A stretch of DNA of 64,000 nucleotides from Onthophagus taurus (taxonomy: Eukaryota > Arthropoda > Insecta > Coleoptera > Scarabaeidae): positions 16,926,001-16,990,000 of the forward strand of contig NC_091968.1 of NCBI RefSeq assembly GCF_036711975.1, written 5' to 3'. How positions within the stretch are numbered: the stretch's first letter is position 1; every line of letters starts with the position of its first letter. A model generated the notes under the pieces. The model saw only the letters and a list, made by a program, of their open reading frames with translations. It was not told the DNA's origin and made no database searches. Made by a program: the position numbers and the translations under genes. This document shows positions 22,020 to 32,817 of the stretch, in pieces.

Positions 22020-23010
22020 ATGGCTGAGGTAAGTTGAATACTCGATCCATAATTTTAGATATTAATTTTTACTTTTTTAGAATACTAAATTGAGTATGTC
22101 TCATATCCATGAGCTGAATGGAGAAGTTTTAGTTAACCGCCTGAGGGAATGGGGTTTCATTCCCAAGGAAGGTGAGTACAAGTGTCCCGAATGTGAAACT
22201 CCACTTGTCTTACAACATCGTAGTAATGGTCCTGATGGCTACGTTTGGGCGTGCAATGGACGTGTTTCCATTCGTAAACAAAAAAAACGGAAGTGCGCTA
22301 AAACTGTATCGTTCCGAAATGGTACTATATTTGCAAATTCTAGATTAGAAATTAGGCAAATTTTAGGCTTCGTGTATTTGTGGGTGGAAAAGACACCCCT
22401 TACGGTAATTGCGAAAGTTACAAAAATGTCCTTGACGACTGCAGTTGGTTGGGCATCGTTCTTCAGAGAAGTTCTGTTGGATAAGTATCTGCTGCACCCC
22501 GAAATATTAGGTGGTCCGGGCTCTATCGTTGAAATTGATGAGAGTCAATTCGGCAGAAGAAAATATCACCGAGGACACCCAGTTGAAGGACAGTGGGTTA
22601 TTGGAGGGCACGAACGAGGGACAGGACGCGTGTTTATGGAAATCGTGGAGGAAAGAACTGCGGATACCCTGGTACCAATAATTAAAAAATGGATACTGCC
22701 TGGTACTACTATTATTTCGGATTATTGGACAGCCCACGATTGTTTAAAAAGGAACGGGTACGTAGATTTAAAGGTTAACCATTCAATTACTTTTAAGGAT
22801 CCCGAATCTACGTCGCGTCATGCGAAGATCCAACTCCCAGGAAACTTTGCACGGTATATTTTCCACAAAACTTGTGAAGGAAAAGATGTTGAAAAGGCAG
22901 AGGAGTTTTATCGCATTGCTGCAATGATGTATGACCCTACCAAGCCCGCGCAGCAACGGGATCCAGAAGAAGTCGTGGATGAGTATCCATCAGATAACGC
23001 TGATGATTAA
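22020..23010 (+). CDS. ISXO2/IS1595-like (Merlin-type) transposase gene, two exons
   Basis: Exon 1 is 22020-22028 (ATGGCTGAG), joined across a 52-bp GTAAGT...TTTTAG intron to 22081-23010. The product is 312 residues. N-terminal zinc ribbon: CPEC (C38, C41), then WAC and KRKC, followed by TVSFRNGTIF as in IS1595 proteins. Catalytic domain: VEIDESQFGRRKY (D156) and TTIISDYWTAHDC (D217), then VNHSITF. The third motif is damaged. The family has a HTNxIE stretch before the STW block, but here DPES runs straight into TSRHAKIQL, as if about nine residues were deleted in frame. AATAAA follows at 23060. Either a recently disabled transposase or a gene kept for DNA binding; the open frame is clear, the role is not. 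Confidence 0.8.
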
Positions 23011-23039
23011 AATAATCAAAAATTTTGCAATTTTTAATA

Positions 23040-23235
23040 TTATTATTTGATTAAGTTTAAATAAACGACTTTGTAGTACTTTTACTGGTTTTATTATCGA
23101 AAATTTTTAATATTTTTATATATCGAGACTCTATAAGAAATTTTATATAATGAAAAAAATGATGATTTTACAATAATCTTCTTATCTTAAAAATTAATTT
23201 TTACAAATAATAATTACATATTTATTATTACAATA
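23040..23235 (+). repeat. 3' flank of ISXO2-like gene, inverted copy at 27120-27315
   Basis: From TTAAGTTTAAATAAACGA through ACTGGTTTTATTAT and GAAATTTTATATAATGAAAA the sequence recurs in reverse orientation at 27120-27315. That copy carries an extra stretch of about 40 bp. The repeat includes the AATAAA signal, so the other copy may be the tail of a second, lost ISXO2-like gene. Confidence 0.65.
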
Positions 23236-24385
23236 TTAATTATTACATATTTTTTGGCTTTTCTTTAACGATGAAAATCATGTTTTTAAGATTTAATTCT
23301 TAAATTCTTTTGTTATATCTTGCCCATCAGGCTTTTAACATTGTTAATAATTTGGAATTTTTGGAATTTAAACTTTAGAGGTTGTTCAATGTGTCGTATT
23401 TTCTATACTTTTTCTCGTGGATCATTTGAGATGTTAATTGAATTCTACTCTCCGACTACTATCTCGTAATTTGACGGTAACTATTAACATCCTATTATCT
23501 AGTTAATTTTAATACTAACAAATAATTTGTACATTTCAGTCGTGCCAGAAGAAGGGAGAAGTTACTCCCAAAACTAGTCGCACTGATTTTAAATATTTTT
23601 TAATAAATATAAATATATATTAATATAATATATAAATTAATATAATAGATAAATATTTTCATCGTTTTTTCAAATTTTTTGTTTCGACCATTACGATGAA
23701 CCTCGAATCAAAGATCGCAAGATTAATAATTACATGTCTAATAATGATAAATGAACATAACAATATCAAAATTAATTACTTTAAAAATCTTAAATATCGA
23801 GTTAATTCCGAAGTACATTCGACACTACATATTAAATTTATTTAAAATTTTTTTTTAACTTTTACAGAAAAATCACATGTTAAAAATGAAAATGGTGGAC
23901 TACGTTTCATGAAATGAGAAGATGAACTAAACAAGTAAGTTTTAAAAAACATGTTTAAAGACATTGCAAGAAAAATACTTGCACCCAGAGAAAAGATGTG
24001 TATTACATGTAATTTGAAAATTTAAATTTAAATTTGAAATTCAATTCAGAAATTGTGAACTTGAAAATTTATTTATTTATTTGTTTTATGAAAGAAACTG
24101 TTTGATTGAAAAATGTTTGTGAATGATTTATAATAAAATTTTTATATAATTTAAAACGTAACAATGTGTGTTAAGAATCTATTATAAAAACATAAGTTAA
24201 AAACGTATAAGAGTTCTATAAAAAGGAATAAGGTGTTAGATATTTTTAAGTTTCGATTCTAAGTTAATAAATAATAGGATTATGAAATTAAAGGAAAAGG
24301 CAAAACTAGGAAGTAAAAGGAGGGTCGCGGGACCCCAAAAATGTGCAGCCGCACATTTTTAATCAGGCTAATCAGGCTAATCACA
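23236..24385. other. Non-coding; probable PLE end and 3' region
   Basis: The stretch at 23538-23610 (GTGCCAGAAGAAGGGAGAAG, then CCCAAAACTAGTCG) has the look of a PLE terminus in plus orientation. The segment around 23690-23730 resembles 2083-2115. The right part, up to 24385, continues the minus-strand PLE beyond its mariner insert (open on the minus strand for about 35 codons). No gene is seen. Confidence 0.4.
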
Positions 24386-24387
24386 TA

Positions 24388-26021
24388 CAGTGTGTCCCCG
24401 GATTATGTCCCCGTAAGGTATAATTGACGATAAATTTTTGAATTCAAATTCCATCTTTTGCAATTAAAGTCTGGATGTCATAAAGCGAAATATAACCAAG
24501 TTTTACGTCAAATGTCCTCAAAGTACCAAAGTTAACGCAAGAAGTTTGTTAACCGTTGCAGGTAAAGTGGTCTTTCTGAGCAATGTACAACAAAAGTTGA
24601 TTAAGATAAAATGTTTATTATGTTAAATTATAGCGATATGCCGATTTTATTAATTTAGGATATAAAAGAAAAAATGAGTTTTTTCTTGAAATTTGTTTTT
24701 AATATTCCGTTTAACAATAAAGACAGAGAGATCTGAGTGAACTAACAATTATCATTTGATAGCTTAGCTTTAACCTATTGTCAAATATTAATTGATCATG
24801 TTTGCATTACAACATAAAATATTTATAGTGCAGTGCTATGGACTAGGGAACATTAGTTACAATGCAGTTTTAAGGCAATTTGAGGAAAAATTTGGATTTT
24901 TAGTAGATAAAAAAACAATTAAGAGAGTTATTAAAAAATTTTCGGAAACGGGCAATGTGGAAAATAAAAGGAAGGAAAAAAAGCTTTTAGATGAACATGA
25001 TGCGGCGTCGATTGTTGCAGTAACGAACGCAATAGATTACGGTAAGGTGTCGTTAAGAAAAAGGGCAGTTTACGCCGGTATAAGTAAATCCCATTTATAG
25101 AGAATTTATCGAGAAAATAAAATATTGTCGTATAAACCAAAATTTAACCACACTATCGAATTAGGTGATGAAGCAAAAGTTTAGATTATTGTTTGTGACT
25201 TGGGTACAGAATTTTGAAAGACAGAACTTTTTTAAAAAACATAATATTTTCGGACGAATCATCGTTCATCACTATTGGAGTGGTTACATCACAACATTGT
25301 CGATTCTGGTCAAAGACCACTATTTCCAGAAAGTGAATGAGTTGTGTGCTGTTTCGTGGGACGGTGTACTTACTTCATAAACGGCAATTTTAATCAAAAC
25401 CGATATTTAGAAATACTAAAAAATTGTTTATTTAATTATCTTCACGACGTGCTTTTAGAAAAACGCAATAAATTATATTTTCAACAAGATGGTTGCGGCT
25501 CACATTCGACCATTTTAATTAGAAATTATTTAAATACGTTATTTGGAAGAAAATGGATTGGTAGATATGGTCCGCAACCATGGCCGCCAAGAAGTCCGGA
25601 TTTACCTATTATGGATTTTTATTTTTGGGGTTATGTAAAACAAAAAGTGTACACTGAAAATTTTAATAACAGTTTAGACCGTTTAAAACAAAAAATTGAA
25701 GCTCTTATTAGAGAAATTCCGTTGGAACATATTAGAAAAAGTTATAAACAATGTCGGAAAAGGGCTAAATTATGTGTTAGTGTTGGTAGTGGTGGTTGAA
25801 ATTATGTATCAACTTTTGTTGTACATTGCTCTGAAAGACCACTTCACCTGCAACGGTTAACAAACTTCTTGCGTTATCTTTGGTACTTTGAGGACATTTG
25901 ACGTAAAACTTGATTATATTTCGTTTTATGACATCCAGACTTTAACTGCAAAAGATGGAATTTGAATTCAAAAATGTATTGTCTATTCTACCTTACGGAG
26001 GCACAATCCGGGGACACACTG
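24388..26021. mobile_element. DUF4817-related mariner with about 215-bp inverted repeats
   Basis: The ends CAGTGTGTCCCCGGATTATG and complement are flanked by TA (24386-24387 and 26022-26023). The inverted repeats run about 215 bp with few differences, as far as the block AGCAATGTACAACAAAAGTT. They enclose a broken transposase on the plus strand. The element sits in the C-terminal coding part of the minus-strand PLE, whose reading resumes on both sides. Confidence 0.85.
24792..25799 (+). pseudogene. Broken mariner-type transposase
   Basis: Start at 24798 (MFALQHKIFIVQCYGLGNIS) with a DUF4817-like helix-turn-helix and a second one reading YGKVSLRKRAVYAGISKSHL. Stops follow at about 25098 and 25180 and frame changes near 25350. 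The catalytic part resumes with YFQQDGCGSHST and PPRSPDLPIMDFYFWG, again with 36 residues between the second and third Asp. The region of the first Asp is garbled near 25245-25270 (IIFGRIIVHH where IFSDESSFxxx is expected). It ends at 25799. Non-functional. Confidence 0.8.
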
Positions 26022-27090
26022 TAGATCCTCTGTACTGGGTTAGAAAGATATTTGTATAAAGGCGTTTGAGAAGTTTGAACTTGGTCATTAAGACAGTGTA
26101 GATCATTGTTTAAAGTTTTAAAATTATCAATTTCATAATTCTCAAGTAGATTTAATTTGAAACCTTTGTTTTGTTTATGTAATAAAGACACATGTTGTTG
26201 GATATCGAAGTTATGGCTGTAAGTTAACATATGTCTGCCAAAATTAGAATTATTGTTTAATTGATGTTCTCTAATACGTGTTTTAATTGATCTTCCTGTT
26301 TCATCGGCGTATGTAGCACCACAGGTTCCACACTCTAGCTTGTATACACCATTATCACCAAAAATACCGTAAAATGGGGTGAAATTGTGCCTCTTATGGT
26401 GAGAATGTGCCACACGGTTTTTTTAATGTTCTAAAGTAACATTACTTTCGTAGTAAATAATTAATAGCTGATACGTAAGAAAAAGATATGTAAGAAAACC
26501 GTGTGGCACATTCTCACCATAGGAGGCACAATTTCACCCCATTTTACGGTATTGACTTTATCTTTAGCATTAAGGAGTCGTTTTTTAAAAATAGTATTGT
26601 TATTTTTGAAAGGTACGTTGATTTTGTATTTATGGAAAATTCGTTGTATACTGTAAGCTAAATTATCTCGATAATTAATGGATCTGTATGAAAAATTCAG
26701 AAAAGTCAGAAAAACCGTTGTTACAAGTTATGTTTTTGATTGTATTAAGTTCATGAACTTTTTCTGTAATAGATAAAGGGGCGTTGAGGTATCTGTGTAA
26801 AAATGCTCTAAATGCTGAATATTTATGAGTTTTATGATGAAAAATTTTAAAGTCTATTTTATTTTTATTAATAAGTATAAGATCCAAAAAGTTAAGTTCG
26901 TTGTTATTTTCTGTTTCTAAAGTGAATTTTATGTTCTGATGTAAATTATTGATATAATTGTGAAACTGATTTATGGTGTAATTATTATTGTTTTCTTAGA
27001 TAATAAGAATATCATCAACGTACCTGCGCCATACTTTAATATTTTTATTGTTAGTATTGTTGTCATCTAAAATTTTTTTTAAGAAAACCA
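26022..27090 (-). pseudogene. Penelope-like element coding remnant
   Basis: Minus strand. The reverse transcriptase box RRYVDDILII lies at about 27003-27035, followed by KIDFKIFHHKTHKYSAF (26887-26675) from the RT C-terminal side. The GIY-YIG domain at about 26365-26022 has VYKLECGTCGATYADETGRS, RTRIREHQ-like and FGRHMLTYSHNF blocks. A 183-bp MITE interrupts the linker and a mariner cuts the C-terminus. The 5' part beyond 27090 is missing. It is related to, but distinct from, the PLE at 12.5-17.6 kb. Confidence 0.75.
26367..26549. mobile_element. 183-bp MITE inside the PLE
   Basis: The ends CCGTAAAATGGGGTGAAATT and complement have inverted repeats of about 55 bp (through GTGCCACACGGTTTT), flanked by TA at 26365-26366 and 26550-26551. 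There is no gene. It lies between the RT and GIY-YIG parts of the PLE. Confidence 0.85.
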
Positions 27091-27119
27091 ATACAAACAC
27101 ACTATAATTCCTTACAATT

Positions 27120-27315
27120 CATTCTATCATGTAAAAGTCATGTAAAAATTAATTGTTAAGATTATTGTAAAATTCATTATTTTTTCATTATATAAAATTT
27201 CTTGTAGAGTCTCTAAGGATGCCATTATAGGCAAAAACAGTCAGACTTAAAAATTTTTTTTTTCAATAATAAAACCAGTTAAAGTACTATAAACTCGTTT
27301 ATTTAAACTTAATAC
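27120..27315 (-). repeat. Inverted copy of the ISXO2-like gene 3' flank
   Basis: Reverse complement of 23040-23235 with an added segment near 27215-27255. It holds the same AATAAA-containing stretch. The 115 bp that follow to the right (to 27432) have no clear ISXO2 coding similarity. Confidence 0.6.
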
Positions 27316-27432
27316 ATATAATGGTAAAATGGATAACTTTGACTTCCTATCTATTAATACTTGAATTGGATAAATTTGTTATTATAGCTATACACATTAT
27401 TTTTGGGTTGCGTCTCTGTTCACTTCCTCGTA

Positions 27433-27465
27433 CAGTGTGTTAATTAATTATCGTAACCGACCTTA
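27433..27465 (+). repeat. Solitary mariner/MITE terminus
   Basis: TA followed by CAGTGTGTTAATTAATTATC matches the terminal repeat of the complete MITE at 56845-57011. No partner end was found nearby. The LINE begins within a few bases, so it may have inserted into or truncated that element. Confidence 0.5.
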
Positions 27466-29290
27466 TTACTTTCCGGGAAACCATATACCAGGTACGTGTA
27501 CTCTTTCATTTGCTCTATCTCTCTTCCCTGCCACTTCCATTCCTCCTTCTTTCTTTTTCCCCCTTTGCAGAACTTCATTATCTTTGTTTTCTCGACGTTT
27601 ACCTCCAACCCCTTCGCTTTAAAATATCTTTCCAGGAACCTCATCATCTCCTTCATCTCCACCGCCTTTCTAGCCACGACCACCAAATCGTTCGCATACG
27701 CCAAGGCGTGCACCTTTATTCCTCCTATCATCACCCCACCCATTTTCCCCTTCGCAAGTCTCTTTTCCAAGTCCGCCGTATATATTGCAAATAGTGTGGG
27801 ACTAAGCGGGCACCCCTGTCTGAATCCCTTTGTCGTCCAGAATACCTCACTTAACTCTTCCCCCACTTTAACTTTGGCCATCGCTTCTCTGTACATCTCC
27901 TTCAACCTCCCTATCAGTTGTTCTGTTAGACCACTCCTCCTCATTTCCTTCCACAACTTCTCTCTATCCACGTTATCGAATTCAGCCTTCAGGCCAATAA
28001 ACAATCCATACAGCTTTCCCCCCTTCTTGTTCAACTCCCTATCTACCAGGTATTTCAGAATGTATATATTGTCAATTGCCCTTCTTCCCTTCCTGTATCC
28101 CGCCTGCCCATCCGGCAACAATTCTCCCCTCTCCATTTCCTCTTCCAACCTCCCCAGGAGTATCTTTGCATAAATTTTGACAGTTGTGTCCAACAGGGTG
28201 ATCCCTTTATAATTGCTCACCACCCTTTTATTCCCCTTTTTATACAGTGGGTATATTATCCCCATCCTCCACCTGTCCGGAAACCTCTCCCCCAACCATA
28301 CGTCGTTTATTACCTTCTTAGCTTCTTCATCACCGATACCTCATTCTAGATCTCATCCTCTCCTGGCGCCCTTCCCCTCTTCAGTCCCCTCAACACTGCC
28401 TCCATTTCTTCCAGTGTTATCTCTTCTCCTCCTTGCACCCCTCGCTCTCCCTCTCCCAGTCTTCTCTCTTCTACCCCTCCCAACAATCCCATGAAGTAGG
28501 TTCTCCATTCAGTCATTTGTATATCTCTGCTGTCTTATTCACTTCCCTTCCTCATCCTCTTTAAGTATCTCCATACGTCATTCCTCTTTCAACTCCATAA
28601 TCTTCTCAACCTTCCTTTCCTTCAGCTCCCTCTTCTTTTTCTTGCATTCTTCTTTGTATTTTCTCCTGACCTCTATATATCTATCTATCTTTACTTCCCC
28701 TCTCTGCCACTGTCTCAATTTCCTTCTGGCTTCTCTCTTGGCCTCTCTGCATTCCCTATTCCACCATTCGTTTCTTCCCAGTTTAGTCCCCTGTCGCCCA
28801 CTCTCTTTCTTCAACATCGCCTCCCTAACCATCTCTATTAATTCATTCAACCCGTCGGCCTCCTCCACCCTCTGACCCCAGCTTGCCAACTTTCCCCTAT
28901 AATGTTCTATCCCCTCTTTCGACCAATCTACCGTAATGTATTTTCCACCATGTTCCCTTATCTTTCTGTTCCTTCTTCCCCTCGATCCCTTTATACACAC
29001 TTCTAGAGACTGGTGATCCGACTCTACCAACGCCCCAACCCTAAATGTTTCCATCCTCTCCCACATACCTTGATCCACTACCACATAATCTATCACGGAC
29101 GCCTCCCTTGCACCCGTATAGGTATATTCCCCTTCATCTCCTTCCTCCATATTCCCATTCAGTATATCCCATCCCCTCTCCTCTACCCACTTCAGCATCA
29201 CCCTTATTTCTCCATTCAGAATCTTATCCTTGGACCGTCCCAACCCAACCCAACCCCTCGCTCTTCTCTGGCTTTTCCCCTCCCCCGTCT
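27444..29290 (-). pseudogene. APE-type LINE, 5'-truncated (endonuclease end and RT)
   Basis: Minus strand. The C-terminal part of an apurinic-type endonuclease (29243-28578) has GEYTYTGAREASVIDYVVVD and VESDHQSLEV with the Ser-Asp-His box. The reverse transcriptase follows (28295-27444): MGIIYPLYKKGNKRVVSNYK, GLKAEFDNVDREKLW, TKGFRQGCPLSPTLFAIYTA and HALAYANDLVVVA. The catalytic box is YAND where YADD is expected, so the first catalytic Asp is lost. The two parts are separated by frame breaks at 28300-28575. It is noticeably GC-richer and more purine-biased than its surroundings, which points to a fairly recent insertion. It is truncated at about 29290. Confidence 0.85.
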
Positions 29291-29745
29291 AGTTTTTTGA
29301 TAGATATTTGTATAGCATCCTCAGCGTTACTGTGTCTCCTCCCCACCTAGAAAAAGACCGCATTCTTAGTGAGTTTAGGATACCAGTCAAGATTATATGA
29401 CTGCTACGAGCAACATTAATGAATACATAAGGCAGCATGGGCATATAGGGGTAGCTAACAAAAACAATATCATTTCAATACTATCCGAGGGCTAAAACAA
29501 TGAGATGATTTTGCACCACCGTTATCTAATATGACACTGTAACATGTTACACCAAAAAATGAAACTAGGAAGATCGAATTAACTCATAAACAAATCAGTA
29601 CAGTTGGTGGCCTATACGGACAAGATAATTCGTGTAAAAATGGCAAATGGAAAAAAATTTAATTCTTTAGACCCGTTTCAGGGATTTTCCATAAACCATT
29701 TATAATGATTTTATCGCCTATATCCGCTTCTTTAAGGACGCACTA
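29291..29745. other. No feature recognised
   Basis: Short frames only, with no motif or repeat identified. Confidence 0.3.
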
Positions 29746-29995
29746 TATAGGGAATGAGATATAACCAGAAAGATTCAGAGATTGTGATGGACAGGAGATG
29801 TGTTTAGAATGAAGGAGGGAAGGATACCGAAGCAACAGTTTAACAGGAGAGTGCGAGAGATCTAGGGGAAGGCCGAAAAGAGTATAAGACGGACAGTGAC
29901 GCAAAGAATATGCTTGGGTATCGAAACTGGAGGTGGAAGGATTTAGACTGAGAGGTTTTTCATAATTTAAGAAGAATAAGAATGGCATATAAAGT
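29746..29995 (+). pseudogene. LINE C-terminal fragment
   Basis: In shifting plus frames this reads DVFRMKEGRIPKQQFNRRV then RGRPKRV, the RW-GHV-RM...RGRPxxRW motif that ends many insect LINE ORF2 proteins. It is only about 80 codons long and is frameshifted. Confidence 0.5.
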
Positions 29996-30205
29996 TTCAA
30001 ATGAAAAGAGGTTGATGTGTACGCCCAGCGTTTTTCAGAAAAACCGCAGCCTCGGATATAACGAGCTGGTAGTTGATATATATTACCTGAATGTCGTGGA
30101 GCTCCTGGATCTCTAGTGGTGCTGGTTCTTGCAGGCGGTGCGGTTGATCCATATTGTAGTATTGGATTGTGTATTGAAAAATTCGTAGTTTTCGACGGAA
30201 CTACG

Positions 30206-31250
30206 ACGTAACATTTCTTATTTAATAGTGAAAAAACTATTTTACTTGTTTATTAGAATAATCATTGTTGCATGACTTATGAGTACTTAATTTAAATTTA
30301 AAAATTAAACTTTGCTAATATGTCGATTTACCGATTGCAGAAACTATCCACAGCTCGGAGAAGACTAAATACTTCTTGTAGAAATTACCCAAAATTTGTG
30401 TAAGACTAGATAGTACTGACAAAAGACAAATGTTGCAGGCAAATGGACTAGATATTGCTGAAAGAATATTAAATACTGCTTGCAGAATATATCCACAGCT
30501 TAGAGAAGATTAGATAAGAGTTGAGATTAGGTACTTCTTATAGAAACTACTCTAAACTTGTATAAGACTAGATAGAAGATTAGATACTGCCAACAGAACA
30601 ATAATACCGCAGCGAGAAGACTAAATACTTCTTGTAGAAACTACCCAAAACATGTATAATTCTAGCTAGTAAAGTTTTTTTCCGTACATAAAGGGTCCTA
30701 CTCAAGCATCACAAGTGAATGATATGTTACACAGTCAATGTTATTAATGCTTCTAACTGTAACAGTTCTTATTTAATAGTGAAAAAACTATTTTACTTGT
30801 TTATCAGAATAATCATTGTTACATGACTTATGAGCAATTTAAATTTAAAATTAAACATTACTAATATGTCTACATACTGTTTGCAGAAACAATCCACAGC
30901 TTGTAGAAGATTAAATACTACTGGAGAACAATTCTGCAAGCAAAATAAAAGCCATTGGTAATAGAATACTATATATTGCTAGCAGAAACTATGTACAGCT
31001 TATGGATAAGTACATTCCAGAGGTGGATGAATAATACTGCAGGGGAAAAAGTAGGTAATTTTGCAGAAACTACCCAATACTTGTATAAGACTTGATAGTA
31101 TTGGCAGAAGACAAATATTGCAGGCAGAGGACTAGATATACTTGAAAGAAAACTAGATACTGCATGCAGAAGCTAACCACAGCTTAGAGAAGATTAGATA
31201 CTGTTGGCAGAAGAATAATACCGCAGGGATAAAATTAGGTACTTCTTGTT
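30206..31250. repeat. Duplicated block of about 551 bp built of short modules
   Basis: The block starting TTCTTATTTAATAGTGAAAA near 30215 recurs at about 30766, an offset of 551 bp, and its content follows in the same order. Each copy holds several degenerate modules of 50-90 bp with TGCAGAAACTA, CCACAGCTT(AG)GAGAAGA and ACTAGATACTG-type strings. No coding frame. It lies just downstream of the gustatory receptor gene. Confidence 0.75.
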
Positions 31251-31451
31251 TTTATTTCAGTCAATATTAAAGCTTTACAGAAAAGTTTTACTTTCCTTGA
31301 GTGGTAGGATGTATAGATTAATTGTAGCCATATTCAACCGGAGTTAAAGTATACACATATTTATATGATAAAGTATATAATGTATAATTAAAACTATGTT
31401 TTTGTTAATGAAAACTTAGAGCAGCAACATAAATTATTAAATAAACTAAAA

Positions 31452-32817
31452 CTAGTAAAAAGAATCTTGTCTATTTAAATATATATAATACATATCGACA
31501 TTACAATCAACTTGAACCAACAAGGTGACATAAGTGATGCAAGCAGCAATAATCTAAAACAGAGATTCAATTTATAATCAATTTAATCTTAAAAATTGGT
31601 TAGTAAATAAATATACTGACCTTTGTCATTAAACTTAAATCAACATTAAACATATTTTTAGCAGTTAGTTCAACATCCAAATGAGCCAATGCCAATGTAA
31701 ATGCTTTTAACTAAAAAAAGTAAATAATTAATGAAGTTTAAAATCATCTTTTTTATTTGATTACTTCTCGTCGTATTTTCTTATCATTTACGTCCACTGT
31801 TAATTGAAATACAATCTTCCTCGTTTGTATTAACTAAAGAACTATGTAAACATAAACTATTTCACATTTTTCCAATTTACTTACCGTTAGTTTACAATAT
31901 TCGTGTACAGACAAACAATAAAATACTCCAAATTCTGTTAGAATTATAACAACAATAGATTCAATAATGAAAGGACTAAATGTGCGATTTATAATCGGTA
32001 TGAAAGTAACGTACATTTCAAAAATAATTTGAATCATATGCGCCGTTATATTAACAACGATTAAAGCAGAAATTGATTCATTATATTCCATCAAATCATC
32101 GTGAATTTCTAAATAAAGCCGAAGTAACCTTTTCATGTTTAAAAATAAGTTGGGTAAAGTTTCTTCAAGACGACATTTCACTAAATAATCGTTAATCGCT
32201 GAGATTAATCCTCCGTACAAAGCAATTCCAGTACAACATTGCATAAAAATAATTACTGGAGCTATGTATATATTAATATAAGTAATGCTGATAAATACTA
32301 TTTCATAAACGTGATTATATATGTCGTATTGTATTTTAATTGTGATCATACCCGCAGTGATTATCCCCACGACGTATATTAAAATAAATACTCGAATCTT
32401 CCTTTTTATTGAAAAGAAAAATAAATCGACTTCAACCGTATATCTGATCAATTTTCTTCTATTACTTTCGATTTTATTTAATAACTTGACGTATTTTCTT
32501 CGTAAAAATATATTAGTTTCAATGATAACATAAGCGCACTGTGTGATATATGATAATCCATACACTGCCATTCCAACGTATGCAAAATCGGAGACATGTG
32601 TAATCGCTTTCAAAAACCCAAAATAATATGTTAATATCGTGAGGAATAGCAAAATATGAATAGGCGAGAAAATTACGTTGTAAATAATTTTGGAACTTTT
32701 AAATTGTTTCGAGTTGTTCTCTTCGAAATAATAAGGCGCAAAACCTAAATATCGTGGGAGATAATAAATTGAAGCTATCGCTGAAAATGTTTCGGTTACT
32801 ATTCGTTTTGGTAGCAT
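31452..32817 (-). CDS. Insect gustatory receptor, three exons
   Basis: A 7-transmembrane chemoreceptor of the insect Gr family, which acts as a ligand-gated channel in sensory neuron membranes. Exon 1 (32817-31885, 311 codons) opens at an ATG in good insect context (CCAAAATG). It has the Gr N-terminal pattern ASIYYLPRYLGFAPYYF and about six hydrophobic segments. It ends at an ACG|GTAAGT donor. Exon 2 (31710-31621) reads LKAFTLALAHLDVELTAKNM then FNVDLSLMTK. Exon 3 (31553-31452) reads IIAACITYVTLLVQ, the family's TYxxxxxQ signature in the last helix. Both introns (174 and 67 bp) are phase 0 with GT-AG ends. The total of 374 residues is normal for a Gr. No lesion was seen. Reading straight through the first donor would give a false 327-codon end. 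Confidence 0.9.

Noticed and set aside
27496..28494. Long plus-strand open frames rich in Ser, Pro and Leu
   Set aside because: They are the antisense shadow of the purine-rich LINE coding strand at 27444-29290.
30206..31250. CRISPR-like array of repeated short strings
   Set aside because: The units are degenerate, of unequal length and lack constant spacers; the setting is an insect genome. It is a tandem higher-order repeat.
31834..31884. Continuation of the receptor frame past KLT to a stop at 31834
   Set aside because: A consensus GTAAGT donor sits at this point, and the downstream exons carry the conserved Gr motifs, so the 16-residue tail is intronic.
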